Positions 55,842 through 64,000 of a stretch of DNA of 64,000 nucleotides are shown piece by piece. Source of the stretch: Pseudarthrobacter sulfonivorans (GTDB lineage Bacteria; Actinomycetota; Actinomycetes; Actinomycetales; Micrococcaceae); assembly GCF_014712225.1 (NCBI RefSeq), contig NZ_JACXBW010000005.1:62001-126000 (forward strand), given 5' to 3'. The translations under genes were made by a program, and so were the position numbers. The notes under the pieces were generated by a model. The model searched no databases. It worked only from the letters and a program-made list of their open reading frames with translations, and had not been told where the DNA came from. Positions within the stretch are counted from its first letter, which is position 1. Every line of letters starts with the position of its first letter.

Positions 55842-57215
55842 ATGTCGTCCCACACCATGCAGAACCCGCAACGTTACGCACCGCCCAAGCAGCGGTCCCG
55901 GTTCGGCCGGCTGATCCGCGAACTCTGGTTCCAAGTTGTCCTGGGCGCCGTCCTGGGCATCGCCGTCGGGCTGCTTCTTCCGTCCGTCGGTAAACAGCTC
56001 ACCCCACTCAGCGACTGGTTCATCGCCCTGGTGAAGATGATCGTCATCCCTGTGGTGTTCTGCGTCGTGTCTCTCGGCATTGCCTCGATGGACAGCCTGC
56101 GCAAAGCCGGCCGGATCGGAGTGAAGGCACTGGGCTACTTCATCGCCCTGTCACTGGTGTCGATGCTGATCGGCCTGGTCGTCGCCAACGTGTTCCGCCC
56201 CGGCGAAGGCATGAACATCGATCCGTCACAGTTGGATTCCAGTAAGGTTCCTGCGGCAGCTAACAAGGGCTTCGATGGCCTCGAGTTCGTCAGCAACATC
56301 ATTCCGGAATCATTGTTCGGCGCCCTGACAGGCCACACCATCATCGCCGCGCTGATGGTCTCCATTGTGTTCGGCGCCGCCATGAACGTCTCCGGCGAAG
56401 CCGGCGCCTTCCTTACCAAGGGCATCCAGGCCCTGTCGACGGTGATCTTCAAGATCGTCACCTGGGTCATGCGCCTTGCCCCCATCGGCACGTTCGGTGC
56501 GCTGGCGGCCGTGGTGGCCAACTACGGCACCCAGAGCCTGCAGCAGCTCGGCTACCTCGTTCTGCTGTTCACTGCAACCTGCATCCTCTACGTCCTCGTG
56601 GTCCTGGGCATTATCGCCCGTACCTGCGGACTGAACATCTTCACGGTGATGCGCTACTTCAAGGCAGAACTGCTGATCGCCCTGAGTACCTGCTCCAGCG
56701 AAGCGGTCCTCCCGCAGCTGATCAAGAAGCTCGAAGCCATGGGCGTCGGCAAATCCACCGTCGGCATCGTGATCCCGTCCGGATTCTCCTTCAACCTCGA
56801 CGGATCCGCCGTCTACCTGACCATGGCCTCGGTGTTCCTGGCCCAGGCCGTGGGCATGGACCTCTCCTGGGAACAGCAGCTCGTCATGGTCGGCGTTATG
56901 ATGCTCACCAGCAAGGGCACCGCCGGAATCGCCGGCGGCGCGTTCATCGTCCTGGCCAGCACCCTGAGCTCCGTCGGCGGCATCCCGCTCGCTGCTCTGG
57001 CCCTCATCGTGGGTATCGACCGGCTCCTGAACGAAGGCCGCGTCTTCATCAACGTCCTGGGCAACGTGATGGCAGCCGTCGTCGTCGGCAAGTGGGAAAA
57101 GGACTACGACCCCGAACAGGCCCGCAAAGCCCTGCACGCCCATGGCCAGAAAAGGAACGAAATCGAAGCAAAGACACCGGCCGCCGTGGAGGCGGACAAG
57201 GTCGACGTCCACTAA
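55842..57215 (+). CDS. dctA: C4-dicarboxylate:cation symporter DctA
   Basis: The symporter has about eight transmembrane helices and two re-entrant hairpins. Hallmark motifs are LIALSTCSSEAVLP (hairpin 1, Ser-rich) and IPSGFSFNLDGSAVYLTMA. An AAGGAG ribosome site precedes the ATG. The C-terminal tail is charged. In this operon it would import tartrate or D-malate. 457 residues. Confidence 0.93.
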   Translation: MSSHTMQNPQRYAPPKQRSRFGRLIRELWFQVVLGAVLGIAVGLLLPSVGKQLTPLSDWFIALVKMIVIPVVFCVVSLGIASMDSLRKAGRIGVKALGYFIALSLVSMLIGLVVANVFRPGEGMNIDPSQLDSSKVPAAANKGFDGLEFVSNIIPESLFGALTGHTIIAALMVSIVFGAAMNVSGEAGAFLTKGIQALSTVIFKIVTWVMRLAPIGTFGALAAVVANYGTQSLQQLGYLVLLFTATCILYVLVVLGIIARTCGLNIFTVMRYFKAELLIALSTCSSEAVLPQLIKKLEAMGVGKSTVGIVIPSGFSFNLDGSAVYLTMASVFLAQAVGMDLSWEQQLVMVGVMMLTSKGTAGIAGGAFIVLASTLSSVGGIPLAALALIVGIDRLLNEGRVFINVLGNVMAAVVVGKWEKDYDPEQARKALHAHGQKRNEIEAKTPAAVEADKVDVH

Positions 57216-57220
57216 CGCCG

Positions 57221-57266
57221 CACCCGGTCAGGGCTGCCGCGCACACCGCGGCGGCCCTAACCGGTG
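57221..57266. repeat. Intergenic inverted repeat after dctA
   Basis: CACCCGGTCAGGGCTGCCGC and CGGCGGCCCTAACCGGTGTG pair with about three mismatches around CACAC. It could attenuate transcription into the dehydrogenase genes. Confidence 0.5.
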
Positions 57267-57334
57267 TGAACCGTAAAGCTACAGCCGCTATTGACAGCGC
57301 ATCCCAGCAACCGGAATAGGAACGTACCCTCACC

Positions 57335-58282
57335 ATGGCCCCCCGCATCCTGATCACCACCGACTACCTCCACCCGGGAGATAACGTCGACCAGCTCCTG
57401 CGGAAGCACGGTCTTGAACCGGTCTACTCGCCATCCCGGGGGACCCGGACCCTAGAGGAACGCCGCTCGTTGTTCGAGGGCATATCCGGTGCGATCCTCG
57501 CCAGCGAACCGGTCACCGCCGACATGCTCACCGGCGCTGGCTCCCTCCAAGTCATCGCGCGCAGCGGCGTGGGATATGACTCCATTGACCTCCAGGCCGC
57601 GGCCGCACAAGGGATCAGGGTATGCAACGCTCCCGGAACCAATCATCACTCGGTCGCGGAACTGACCATCGGGCTGATCATCATGGCCGCACGCCGCCTC
57701 TTGGAGGTCACCACCACCGTTCGCATGGGCGACTGGCCCCGGGAAGCCGGCCATGAGCTACGAGGTTCCACTCTGGGCATCATTGGCTTCGGCCCAAGCG
57801 GACGCGCCACCGCAAGCCTGGGCGTCGCCCTCGGCATGACCGTCCTGGTCAGCACCGCCCACCCCGACCGCGAGAACACTGCGGTCCAGTTCACCGATCC
57901 CGACACCGTCATCCGCGACGCTGACTATCTCTCCCTGCACACCCGCGGAGGCCACGGCGCCGGCAAACTCCTTAACGCGCCCCGGCTGCAAGCGATGAAA
58001 CCCACCGCAGTCCTCATCAACACGGCCCGCGGCTCACTCGTGGATGAAGAGGCCCTGGCCAAAGCACTGTCCGACGGCACCATCGCCGGCGCCGCGCTGG
58101 ACGTGCTCGAGAGCGAACCCCTGCCCGGCGACAGCCCCCTTCGGGGACTGGACAACGTGCTCATCACCTCCCACCTCGCCGGACAAACGATCGAGGCACG
58201 GACGCGCGCAGGGCTGGCAGCCGCGAGCGCCGTCATCGACGTCCTTGAAAACCGCGAACCGGCACATCCTGTGGACCGCTAA
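57335..58282 (+). CDS. D-2-hydroxyacid dehydrogenase
   Basis: NAD-binding motif LGIIGFGPSGRATASLG; catalytic Arg loop INTARGSLVDEEALAKAL; Asp-Glu relay around LDVLESEPL; the His is in ITSHLAGQT. The 315 residues are of the GyaR/SerA-type family without an ACT domain. The usual LHxPLT motif is altered to LSLHTRGGHG. In the tartrate operon a hydroxypyruvate or tartronate-type reductase role is plausible but not shown. Confidence 0.85.
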   Translation: MAPRILITTDYLHPGDNVDQLLRKHGLEPVYSPSRGTRTLEERRSLFEGISGAILASEPVTADMLTGAGSLQVIARSGVGYDSIDLQAAAAQGIRVCNAPGTNHHSVAELTIGLIIMAARRLLEVTTTVRMGDWPREAGHELRGSTLGIIGFGPSGRATASLGVALGMTVLVSTAHPDRENTAVQFTDPDTVIRDADYLSLHTRGGHGAGKLLNAPRLQAMKPTAVLINTARGSLVDEEALAKALSDGTIAGAALDVLESEPLPGDSPLRGLDNVLITSHLAGQTIEARTRAGLAAASAVIDVLENREPAHPVDR

Positions 58283-58317
58283 CCCCAAACACCTGACAAT
58301 GACGAAGAAGGATCCTG

Positions 58318-59397
58318 ATGTCGAAACCCCACCGCATCGCAGTCATTCCCGGCGATGGAATCGGCACCGAAGTCGTGCCCGAAGGCTTGCGCGTTTTGGA
58401 TGCTGCAGCCTCAGCCTTCGACCTGAACCTCACCTACGAACACTTCGACTACGCCTCGGCTGACTACTACACCCGGCACGGGGAAATGCTGCCCGACGGC
58501 TGGTTCGATGAACTGAACCAGTTCGATTCCATCTTCTTCGGCGCAGTCGGCTGGCCCGATGTCGTCCCCGACCACGTCTCGCTGTGGGGCAGCCTGCTGC
58601 AGTTCCGCCGCCACTTCGACCAGTACGTCAGCCTCCGCCCGGTCAAACTCCTGCCCGGCGTGCCCAGCCCCCTGACCGGCCGGGTCCCGGGCGATGTCGA
58701 CTTCTACGTCGTACGCGAAAACACCGAAGGCGAATACTCCAGCATCGGCGGGAAGATCTTCGAGGGCACCGACCGCGAAACTGTCGTCCAGGAAACCGTC
58801 ATGACCCGCACCGGCGTGGACCGGATTCTCAAGTACGCCTTCGACCTGGCCCAGAGCCGGCCCAAGAAACATTTGACCTCCGCCACAAAGAGCAACGGCA
58901 TCTCCATCACCATGCCCTACTGGGACGAACGGGTACAGGCCATGGCCGCGGCCTACCCAGGGATTAACGTGGACAAGTTCCACATCGATATCCTGGCGGC
59001 GAACTTTGTCATGCACCCGGACTGGTTCGACGTTGTCGTCGCCAGCAACCTCTTCGGCGACATCCTCTCCGACCTCGGGCCGGCCTGCACCGGGACCATC
59101 GGCATCGCCCCCAGCGGCAACATCAACCCCGAACGCAAGTTCCCCAGCCTCTTCGAACCCGTCCACGGCTCCGCCCCGGACATCGCCGGCAAGGGCATCG
59201 CCAACCCCATCGGCCAGATCTGGTGCGCCGCCATGATGCTCGACCACTTGGGGGAACCCGAAGCCGCGGCCGCCATCACCACCGCCATGGAAACCGTGCT
59301 CGCCCACGGGTCTCGGGCCCTCACAGCCGACATGGGCGGTAACGCCACCACCGAAGAACTGGGCAAGGCAGTGGCGTCGGCCCTCAACGCACCGTAA
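58318..59397 (+). CDS. ttuC: Tartrate dehydrogenase/decarboxylase or D-malate dehydrogenase
   Basis: Belongs to the isocitrate/isopropylmalate dehydrogenase family (TTC/DmlA branch). It shows IAVIPGDGIGTEVVPEGLR, VVRENTEGEYSSIGG, TSATKSNGISITMPYWDE, NLFGDILSDLGPACTG and FEPVHGSAPDIAGKGIANPI. These enzymes oxidise L- or meso-tartrate or D-malate with NAD and Mn2+. Its 359 residues fit. It is last in the operon and converges on the ECF genes. Confidence 0.9.
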   Translation: MSKPHRIAVIPGDGIGTEVVPEGLRVLDAAASAFDLNLTYEHFDYASADYYTRHGEMLPDGWFDELNQFDSIFFGAVGWPDVVPDHVSLWGSLLQFRRHFDQYVSLRPVKLLPGVPSPLTGRVPGDVDFYVVRENTEGEYSSIGGKIFEGTDRETVVQETVMTRTGVDRILKYAFDLAQSRPKKHLTSATKSNGISITMPYWDERVQAMAAAYPGINVDKFHIDILAANFVMHPDWFDVVVASNLFGDILSDLGPACTGTIGIAPSGNINPERKFPSLFEPVHGSAPDIAGKGIANPIGQIWCAAMMLDHLGEPEAAAAITTAMETVLAHGSRALTADMGGNATTEELGKAVASALNAP

Positions 59398-59486
59398 ACG
59401 CATCAACCGGCCACCAGGGCAGGCGCCTGCCAGGCTACGGAGAGCCAATTATGCTCCGCCACTCCAAAGGTGAGGGTAGTGCCGGC

Positions 59487-61046
59487 TCAGATCCTGTGCA
59501 GGCGGCCGGCATCCAAACGCACCATACGGTGCGCCACCGACCGCGCGTAGGCGAGGTCATGCGTGACCAGCACGACGGCGGCGCCCGCCGCTGCAGCTTG
59601 CCGCACCGCGGTGTCCAGCATGGCCAGGCCGTGGCGGTCGAGGCCGACCGTGGGCTCGTCGAGGGCCATAACGCGCGGCTGCCTGGCGAGGACCGTGGCC
59701 AGTGCCAAGAGCCGCTGCCGGGAGGCAGGCAGCTCAGCGGGGTGCGTTCCCGCTGCTTCCGCGAGACCCACAGCGGCCAATGCACGCCGAACCGACGCTG
59801 TGGCTGCCCGGCCGCCGGCCAGCCCGAATCCGACTTCCCGTTCCGCTGTCCGCTCGAACAGCTGGTCCCGGGGGTTCTGGAAGAGCAGACCGACGTCCGC
59901 GGCCACCCTGCCAGGGAGCAGCCCGGCAATGTCCTGCCCGTTGATCCGGACGCTGCCGGCCAGCGGCTGAAGCAGGCCGTTCAGGTGCCGCAGCAGCGTG
60001 GACTTTCCCGCTCCATTCGGCCCGGTAACAGCAACGATCTCGCCGGGATGAATTGCCAGGCACACGCCGTCCAGGACGGCGGGGTTCGCCGCGCCCGCAG
60101 CAGGCCGACGGGACCGCCTCCGCGCGGGCGGCCGTTCGTAGGCGAAGCGCACATCGCGGAGCTCCAGCGCGGGAAGCCCCGCCGGCACGGACGCAATCCC
60201 AGCTTCAGGGATGCCGGCTTGACCGGCCCGGGCCGGCTGTCGCGGTGCTGACCCGTCCCGGCCAGTACACGCCCCCATCACGCCGGCGGCAGCGAGTTCC
60301 CCGGACGCGGCAAGTTGCGCGGCGGTGCCCTCGACAACCGACGCGCCGTTGCTCAGCAGGATGCAGTGGTCGGCGTCGTGCAGCAGCGCGTCCACCTCCT
60401 GGGTCAAAACCACGACGGCGGTGCCATCGGCCACGAGGCTCCGCACCAGGGCTGTCAGGGCGGCTGAGCCGTCGGCGTCCAAGGAGGCGAAAGGTTCGTC
60501 GAGAACCAGCACGGCCGGGCCGTTGATCATGGCACAGCCGATGGCCAGGCGCCGGAGCTCACCCCCCGAGATCCTGGCCGGGTCACGGTCCAGGAGCTGG
60601 TCCAGCCCGGTCAGGGACGCCACCCGCCGGACGGCTTCCAGCATGTCCGCCCGGCCCGTCCCCAGGTTTTCGAGACCAAAGGCCAGCTCCTCGGCCACGG
60701 TGGCGCGGACAGTTGACAACGATGCCGCCGCGTCCTGCGGGACAAAGCCAATACGGCGGCACCAGGCGGTCGGGTCGATCTGCGGGTCCCCGGGCGTTCC
60801 CCGGAACTCGAGCCGGGTACCGGCCAGTTCCAGAAATCCATCCATGACCCCACCGCGGCCGGGCCGAAGCCAGCCAGCCAGAAGCCGTCCCAAGGTTGAC
60901 TTGCCGCTGCCCGAGCCGCCGAGGACTGCTGTCAGGGTTCCGGGGGCCAGGGACAGGCTGATACCGCCCAGCACCGGGGCTGCATCACCGTGGTAGGTAA
61001 AGCGCCTTATGTGTGCGGCCAGCGCCGGAGCCGACGTGTCGCGCAT
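59487..61046 (-). CDS. ecfA: ECF transporter ATP-binding protein, fused two-domain EcfA
   Basis: Two ABC ATPase domains in one chain of 519 residues. Domain 1: Walker A GGSGSGKST at residues 43-51, Walker B VLVLDEPFASLD. Domain 2: Walker A GPNGAGKST near residue 340, Walker B VMALDEPTVGLD near 459; both signatures are present (SGGELRRLAIG in domain 1). The fusion replaces the usual EcfA1/A2 pair. It is last in the leftward S-T-A operon, two bases after the T component. Confidence 0.9.
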   Translation of the reverse strand: MRDTSAPALAAHIRRFTYHGDAAPVLGGISLSLAPGTLTAVLGGSGSGKSTLGRLLAGWLRPGRGGVMDGFLELAGTRLEFRGTPGDPQIDPTAWCRRIGFVPQDAAASLSTVRATVAEELAFGLENLGTGRADMLEAVRRVASLTGLDQLLDRDPARISGGELRRLAIGCAMINGPAVLVLDEPFASLDADGSAALTALVRSLVADGTAVVVLTQEVDALLHDADHCILLSNGASVVEGTAAQLAASGELAAAGVMGACTGRDGSAPRQPARAGQAGIPEAGIASVPAGLPALELRDVRFAYERPPARRRSRRPAAGAANPAVLDGVCLAIHPGEIVAVTGPNGAGKSTLLRHLNGLLQPLAGSVRINGQDIAGLLPGRVAADVGLLFQNPRDQLFERTAEREVGFGLAGGRAATASVRRALAAVGLAEAAGTHPAELPASRQRLLALATVLARQPRVMALDEPTVGLDRHGLAMLDTAVRQAAAAGAAVVLVTHDLAYARSVAHRMVRLDAGRLHRI

Positions 61047-61048
61047 CC

Positions 61049-61792
61049 CTACGCGCCCGCCGTCGGAAATCCCAGCCGGGCGGCGATTGCCGCAACGGCG
61101 GCCAGGAGCAGCACCAGCCGCACACCACGCTGGAATGGCGGATCGGGAACCTCCCGGTAGCTGGTACGGGGGCCACGGCTGCTGAACCCCCGGGCCTCCA
61201 GCGCCTGGGCACGTGTCCCTGCCTCGTCCACCAGGGACAGGACCAGGGGGACGGCCTGCAGCCGGAAGGCGATCACGCGGTGAGCCCAGCCCCGGCGGAT
61301 CAGCAGGCCCCGGGATTCCTGCGCCTGGCGGATCCGCTGCACCCGCACGCTGATGGCCGGCACCAGGGTGAGGGTCGAGGCGAGGACGAAGCCGAACCGC
61401 CCGGTAACGCCCCGCGATGACAGCGCCGCCACCAGGTCAGGCACGCTGACACTGAAGGAGAACAGCATTAGGGCAAGCACGGCGGCGGAAAGCTGCGCCA
61501 CGCGCTCCACCGCGAACTGCAGCCCTTCGGACGTCACCCGCGCCGGGCCCCACTGGGCCAGGACGGTGCCCCCCTCAGGAAAGAACAGGCCATGCAGCAC
61601 CAGCAGGGACAACCCCAGGGGAACCAGGACGGCGGCCGCCGCCGGCAGCATCCGGTGGGCAACTCCGGCCACGAACGACAATCCAACGGCACCCGCGCCG
61701 ACGGCGACGGACAGCGGAAAGCAGGCGGCCGCCGTCGTGATGACCGCGGTGCTGCCGGCAGCCGCCAGCGACGTCAGGGGGTGGAGGCGCAT
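61049..61792 (-). CDS. ecfT: ECF transporter transmembrane (T) component
   Basis: ATG 61790-61792 (MRLHPLTSLAAAGSTAVITT) is chosen over a longer frame that overlaps the S gene. It has six hydrophobic segments and two EcfT coupling motifs with Arg-Gly near the cytoplasmic end (QESRGLLIRRG, LEARGFSSRG). It passes conformational change from EcfA to the substrate component. Confidence 0.88.
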   Translation of the reverse strand: MRLHPLTSLAAAGSTAVITTAAACFPLSVAVGAGAVGLSFVAGVAHRMLPAAAAVLVPLGLSLLVLHGLFFPEGGTVLAQWGPARVTSEGLQFAVERVAQLSAAVLALMLFSFSVSVPDLVAALSSRGVTGRFGFVLASTLTLVPAISVRVQRIRQAQESRGLLIRRGWAHRVIAFRLQAVPLVLSLVDEAGTRAQALEARGFSSRGPRTSYREVPDPPFQRGVRLVLLLAAVAAIAARLGFPTAGA

Positions 61793-61802
61793 CAGTGGTG
61801 GG

Positions 61803-62675
61803 TCAGGAGTCCTGGCCGGTGGGCCTGCCCGCCTCCATGTCCGGTCCCGGCTGCACGTCCAGTCCCGGCTGCACGTCCAGTCCGGCCAGCACCCGGTGCC
61901 GCCGGACGAAGGGGAACTGCAGCCTGGTGCGGCGCGGCAGTGCATACACGAGAAGGGCCACGAGGGTGAAAACAATGGCCTTGTCCATCGGGTCCGAAAT
62001 CAGGGCCTGCTTGGTGATGGCGGCCAGCAGGCTGTCACCCATGGAGCGGAAGGCGCTGACGATGGCGCCGGTTGCCAGGCCGGACGTGCCGCCGAAGACG
62101 AAGGCGGCAACGGGAGCCGAGACCACGCCCCCGATGATGCCCGTCAGGAATCCGGCCACGGGAACGAGGTAGAAGCGACGGAAAACGCCGTGACGGGCGG
62201 CGAGGCCGGCCAGGCAGCCGATGAGGGCCGCGCCCGCGGCGAAGGGCAGGACGGTGGGGTTGAAGAAGGACCAGACGATGCTGCTGAGGGCACCGGTTGC
62301 CGCCCCGGCGGCCGGACCGGCGAGGACGGCAATCAGCACGGTGCCGATGGCATCAAGGTAGAAGGGTACCAACGTACTGCCCACGAACTGGCCCAGGACG
62401 ATGTTCAGCACCAGGGCAACCGGAATCAGCACCAGCGTGGAGACGGGCAGCGTGGGGAGCACGGCAACGATCAGCAGGACAGCACCCACGAGGAACCCGG
62501 AGAGGGCGATCAAGGCCGCGGCGCTGCCTGGCCCGCCGGTGATGTCGGCGGGCTGGTTGAGGACCAGGTAGATGTAGGTCCCTGCGATGGCCAGGGCTCC
62601 GAGGATTTCCAGCAGGCGGCGGTTCCGGGCCGCGGCCGGGCTTTGCGGCGGCAGGGTGAGGGATGGCGATGACAT
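61803..62675 (-). CDS. ECF transporter substrate-binding (S) component
   Basis: The 290-residue membrane protein has about seven hydrophobic segments (LEILGALAIAGTYIYLVLNQ, ALIALSGFLVGAVLLIVAVL, VLIPVALVLNIVLGQFVGST). It contains an Asn/Asp-rich loop (VPFYLDAIGTVL) and ends in a cytoplasmic tail containing a six-residue tandem repeat (LDVQPG twice, LDVQPGPDMEAG). The substrate is not evident; no vitamin synthesis gene is adjacent. It heads the S-T-A operon. Confidence 0.75.
   Translation of the reverse strand: MSSPSLTLPPQSPAAARNRRLLEILGALAIAGTYIYLVLNQPADITGGPGSAAALIALSGFLVGAVLLIVAVLPTLPVSTLVLIPVALVLNIVLGQFVGSTLVPFYLDAIGTVLIAVLAGPAAGAATGALSSIVWSFFNPTVLPFAAGAALIGCLAGLAARHGVFRRFYLVPVAGFLTGIIGGVVSAPVAAFVFGGTSGLATGAIVSAFRSMGDSLLAAITKQALISDPMDKAIVFTLVALLVYALPRRTRLQFPFVRRHRVLAGLDVQPGLDVQPGPDMEAGRPTGQDS
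61842..61885. repeat. 18-base tandem repeat in the S-component gene
   Basis: The unit CAGTCCCGGCTGCACGTC occurs at 61860-61877, with a near copy at 61842-61859 and the start of a third at 61878. It encodes the LDVQPG repeat at the C-terminus of the S component. Such in-frame repeats can vary in number without harming the membrane domain. Confidence 0.6.
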
Positions 62676-62869
62676 GGCGTTCCTTTGGGGGCAGGCTCTG
62701 ACGCCCGGAATGCCGGGCGGCGCGGAACGCCGCCTATGTCACCTCGGCGGCAGCCGGGGGCTTCTGCGCCGGCCCGGGTCCGGTACCAGTCTACCGGGAA
62801 GCAGCCGGGCACGCGGTGGATAGTAGACTCCCTGACACCTGCCATCCTGACTTTCCGAAAGGCCGAACC
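62676..62869. promoter_or_regulatory. Divergent promoter region with hairpins upstream of the ECF operon
   Basis: This 194-base region separates the leftward ECF operon from the rightward mycothione reductase. On the minus strand two overlapping GC-rich hairpins, GGCGGCG/CGCCGCC and GCCCGG/CCGGGC, lie 25-60 bases before the S-component start and could switch. I see no recognisable TPP, cobalamin or preQ1 riboswitch consensus. Promoter elements are not obvious. Confidence 0.35.
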
Positions 62870-64000
62870 ATGCCGCATTACGATCTCGCCATCATCGGTT
62901 CCGGGTCGGGAAACTCGCTGATCACCCCGTTCTGGGACGGCAAGCGGGTGGCCCTCATCGACGGCGGCGTCTTCGGCGGCACGTGTGTGAATGTGGGGTG
63001 CATCCCGACGAAGATGTTTGTCTACCCGGCGGCCCTGGCCGCCGTTCCTGCCGAAGCGTCGCGTCTCGGCGTGGATCTGACGCTGGACAAAGTGCGCTGG
63101 AATGCCATCCGTGACCGGATTTTCGGCCGCATCGATGCCATTTCCGAGGACGGCCGGCGCTACCGGGCCGAGGAGCTGGACAACGTGGACCTGTATCAGG
63201 AACACGTGCGCTTCACCGGGCCCCGGTCGCTGCGGACGGACTCCGGGACCAGCATCAGCGCCGACCAGGTCGTGGTGGCCGCCGGGTCGCGGGCGGTGGT
63301 GCCGGACGTGCCCGGCATGGACCTCCCCCAGGTGCATACCTCTGACACCGTGATGCGCATCGACGGCCCGCCCAGGCACGTTGTGGTGGTGGGCGGCGGC
63401 TACATCGCCGCGGAGTTCGCCGCCATCTTCCACGGCTTCGGGACCGAGGTGGTCCAGGTCAACCGCTCCCAACGGCTCCTCCGCGGCAATGACGAGGAAA
63501 TTTCGCGGCACTTCGCCGAGGCTGCCGCCCGCCGCTGGAAGCTGGAGCTCGGCTTCTCGCTGCAGGCGGTGGAGGACAACAGGGATGGCCGGGTCACAGC
63601 GGTGTTCGACGACGGCGACGGCAAGCAGTTGCGCCTCGAGACGGACATCGTGCTCATGGCCACCGGACGGGTTCCGAACACGGACCGGCTGGACGTCGAT
63701 GCGGCAGGCCTGGACCTGAGCGATGACAAAACCTTGTCCGTCGACGCGCAGCTGCGGATCCTTTCCAACGGTGAACCGCTGGCGGGCGTTTATGCGTTGG
63801 GCGACATTGCCAACCGCTATCAGCTCAAGCACGTGGCCAACCGGGAGGCGCGGGTGGTGGCCCACAACCTCGAACACCCGGACGGGCCGCGGAGCATCGA
63901 CTACACGGGCGTTCCGTTTGCGGTGTTCAGCAATCCGCAGGTGGCCGCCGTCGGGCTGACGGAGCAAGAAGCCCGGCAGGAGGCTGTAGACGGCACGGAC
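62870..64000 (+). CDS. mtr: Mycothione reductase (3'-truncated by the window)
   Basis: A FAD-disulfide reductase that reduces oxidised mycothiol with NADPH, keeping the actinobacterial thiol pool reduced. It starts MPHYDLAIIGSGSGNSLITP. The redox-active pair is in FGGTCVNVGCIPTKM; the second nucleotide motif is VVVVGGGYIAAEFAAI; the FAD-Asp motif is VYALGDIAN. The gene runs off the window at residue 377, leaving about the last 85 residues (interface domain with the His-Glu pair) unseen. Confidence 0.92.
   Translation, partial: MPHYDLAIIGSGSGNSLITPFWDGKRVALIDGGVFGGTCVNVGCIPTKMFVYPAALAAVPAEASRLGVDLTLDKVRWNAIRDRIFGRIDAISEDGRRYRAEELDNVDLYQEHVRFTGPRSLRTDSGTSISADQVVVAAGSRAVVPDVPGMDLPQVHTSDTVMRIDGPPRHVVVVGGGYIAAEFAAIFHGFGTEVVQVNRSQRLLRGNDEEISRHFAEAAARRWKLELGFSLQAVEDNRDGRVTAVFDDGDGKQLRLETDIVLMATGRVPNTDRLDVDAAGLDLSDDKTLSVDAQLRILSNGEPLAGVYALGDIANRYQLKHVANREARVVAHNLEHPDGPRSIDYTGVPFAVFSNPQVAAVGLTEQEARQEAVDGTD

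Noticed and set aside
62510..63967. 485-codon leftward frame across the end of the window
   Set aside because: It is antisense to the mycothione reductase gene, which has a clear FAD-disulfide reductase motif set.

Overview
The window looks like chromosomal DNA of a high-GC actinobacterium of the family Micrococcaceae, most like Arthrobacter or Pseudarthrobacter. The evidence is strong GC bias at third codon positions, a mycothione reductase (mycothiol is an actinobacterial thiol), a TIGR03085-type mycothiol-fold protein, DUF3000, DUF6421 and HGxxPAAW proteins, a PdtaR-type ANTAR response regulator, and the actinobacterial trp/lgt/glt/pyk gene order. No phage, CRISPR array or replication origin is visible.

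Layout. 1-6200 is an accessory patch: a frameshifted gene, a Doc toxin gene with an internal amber codon and its possible small antitoxin, several small membrane or SHOCT/DUF2510 proteins, and a dead IS3-family element next to a tRNA-Leu. 6569-22578 is a core block, nearly all read leftward after pdtaR: pyk, gltD-gltB, lgt, trpA-trpB-trpC, an HGxxPAAW membrane protein, a trp-associated membrane protein, trpE and hisI. 22715-34408 continues leftward with hisF-hisG-hisE, ribH-ribA-ribB-ribE-ribD under an FMN riboswitch, then rpe, rsmB-like, fmt, def and a PD-(D/E)XK protein. 34502-35354 is a cluster of six tRNAs. 36066-47189 holds zapE, sseA, sufE, ybaK, an alpha/beta hydrolase, msrB, a DUF6421-SDR-threonine aldolase operon, DUF3000 and an RNase D-like gene.

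47208-64000 is catabolic and transport territory. It has a thiolase plus trifunctional-type beta-oxidation pair with a palindrome lying on its promoter. Next is a regulator/NADP-binding reductase/flavin monooxygenase group in which the monooxygenase is frameshifted. A tartrate-type operon follows: a GntR regulator, a D-tartrate dehydratase-like enolase-superfamily enzyme, DctA, a hydroxyacid dehydrogenase and a tartrate/D-malate dehydrogenase. The window ends with a three-gene ECF transporter read leftward and a 3'-truncated mycothione reductase.

How the parts work together: gltBD supplies glutamate, the trp, his and rib genes form biosynthetic operons with many ATGA-type overlaps, and fmt-def-rsmB serve translation. 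The most interesting non-coding logic is in the rib leader. There, a leader ORF whose stop overlaps the ribD start sits in a hairpin that can exchange with the 5' strand of the riboswitch. Several regulatory palindromes (TCTTATAAGA, ATGTAC half sites, GTTACTC/GAGTAAC) give testable operator predictions for the catabolic genes. Functions are assigned from motifs and overall resemblance read by eye; no database search was run.
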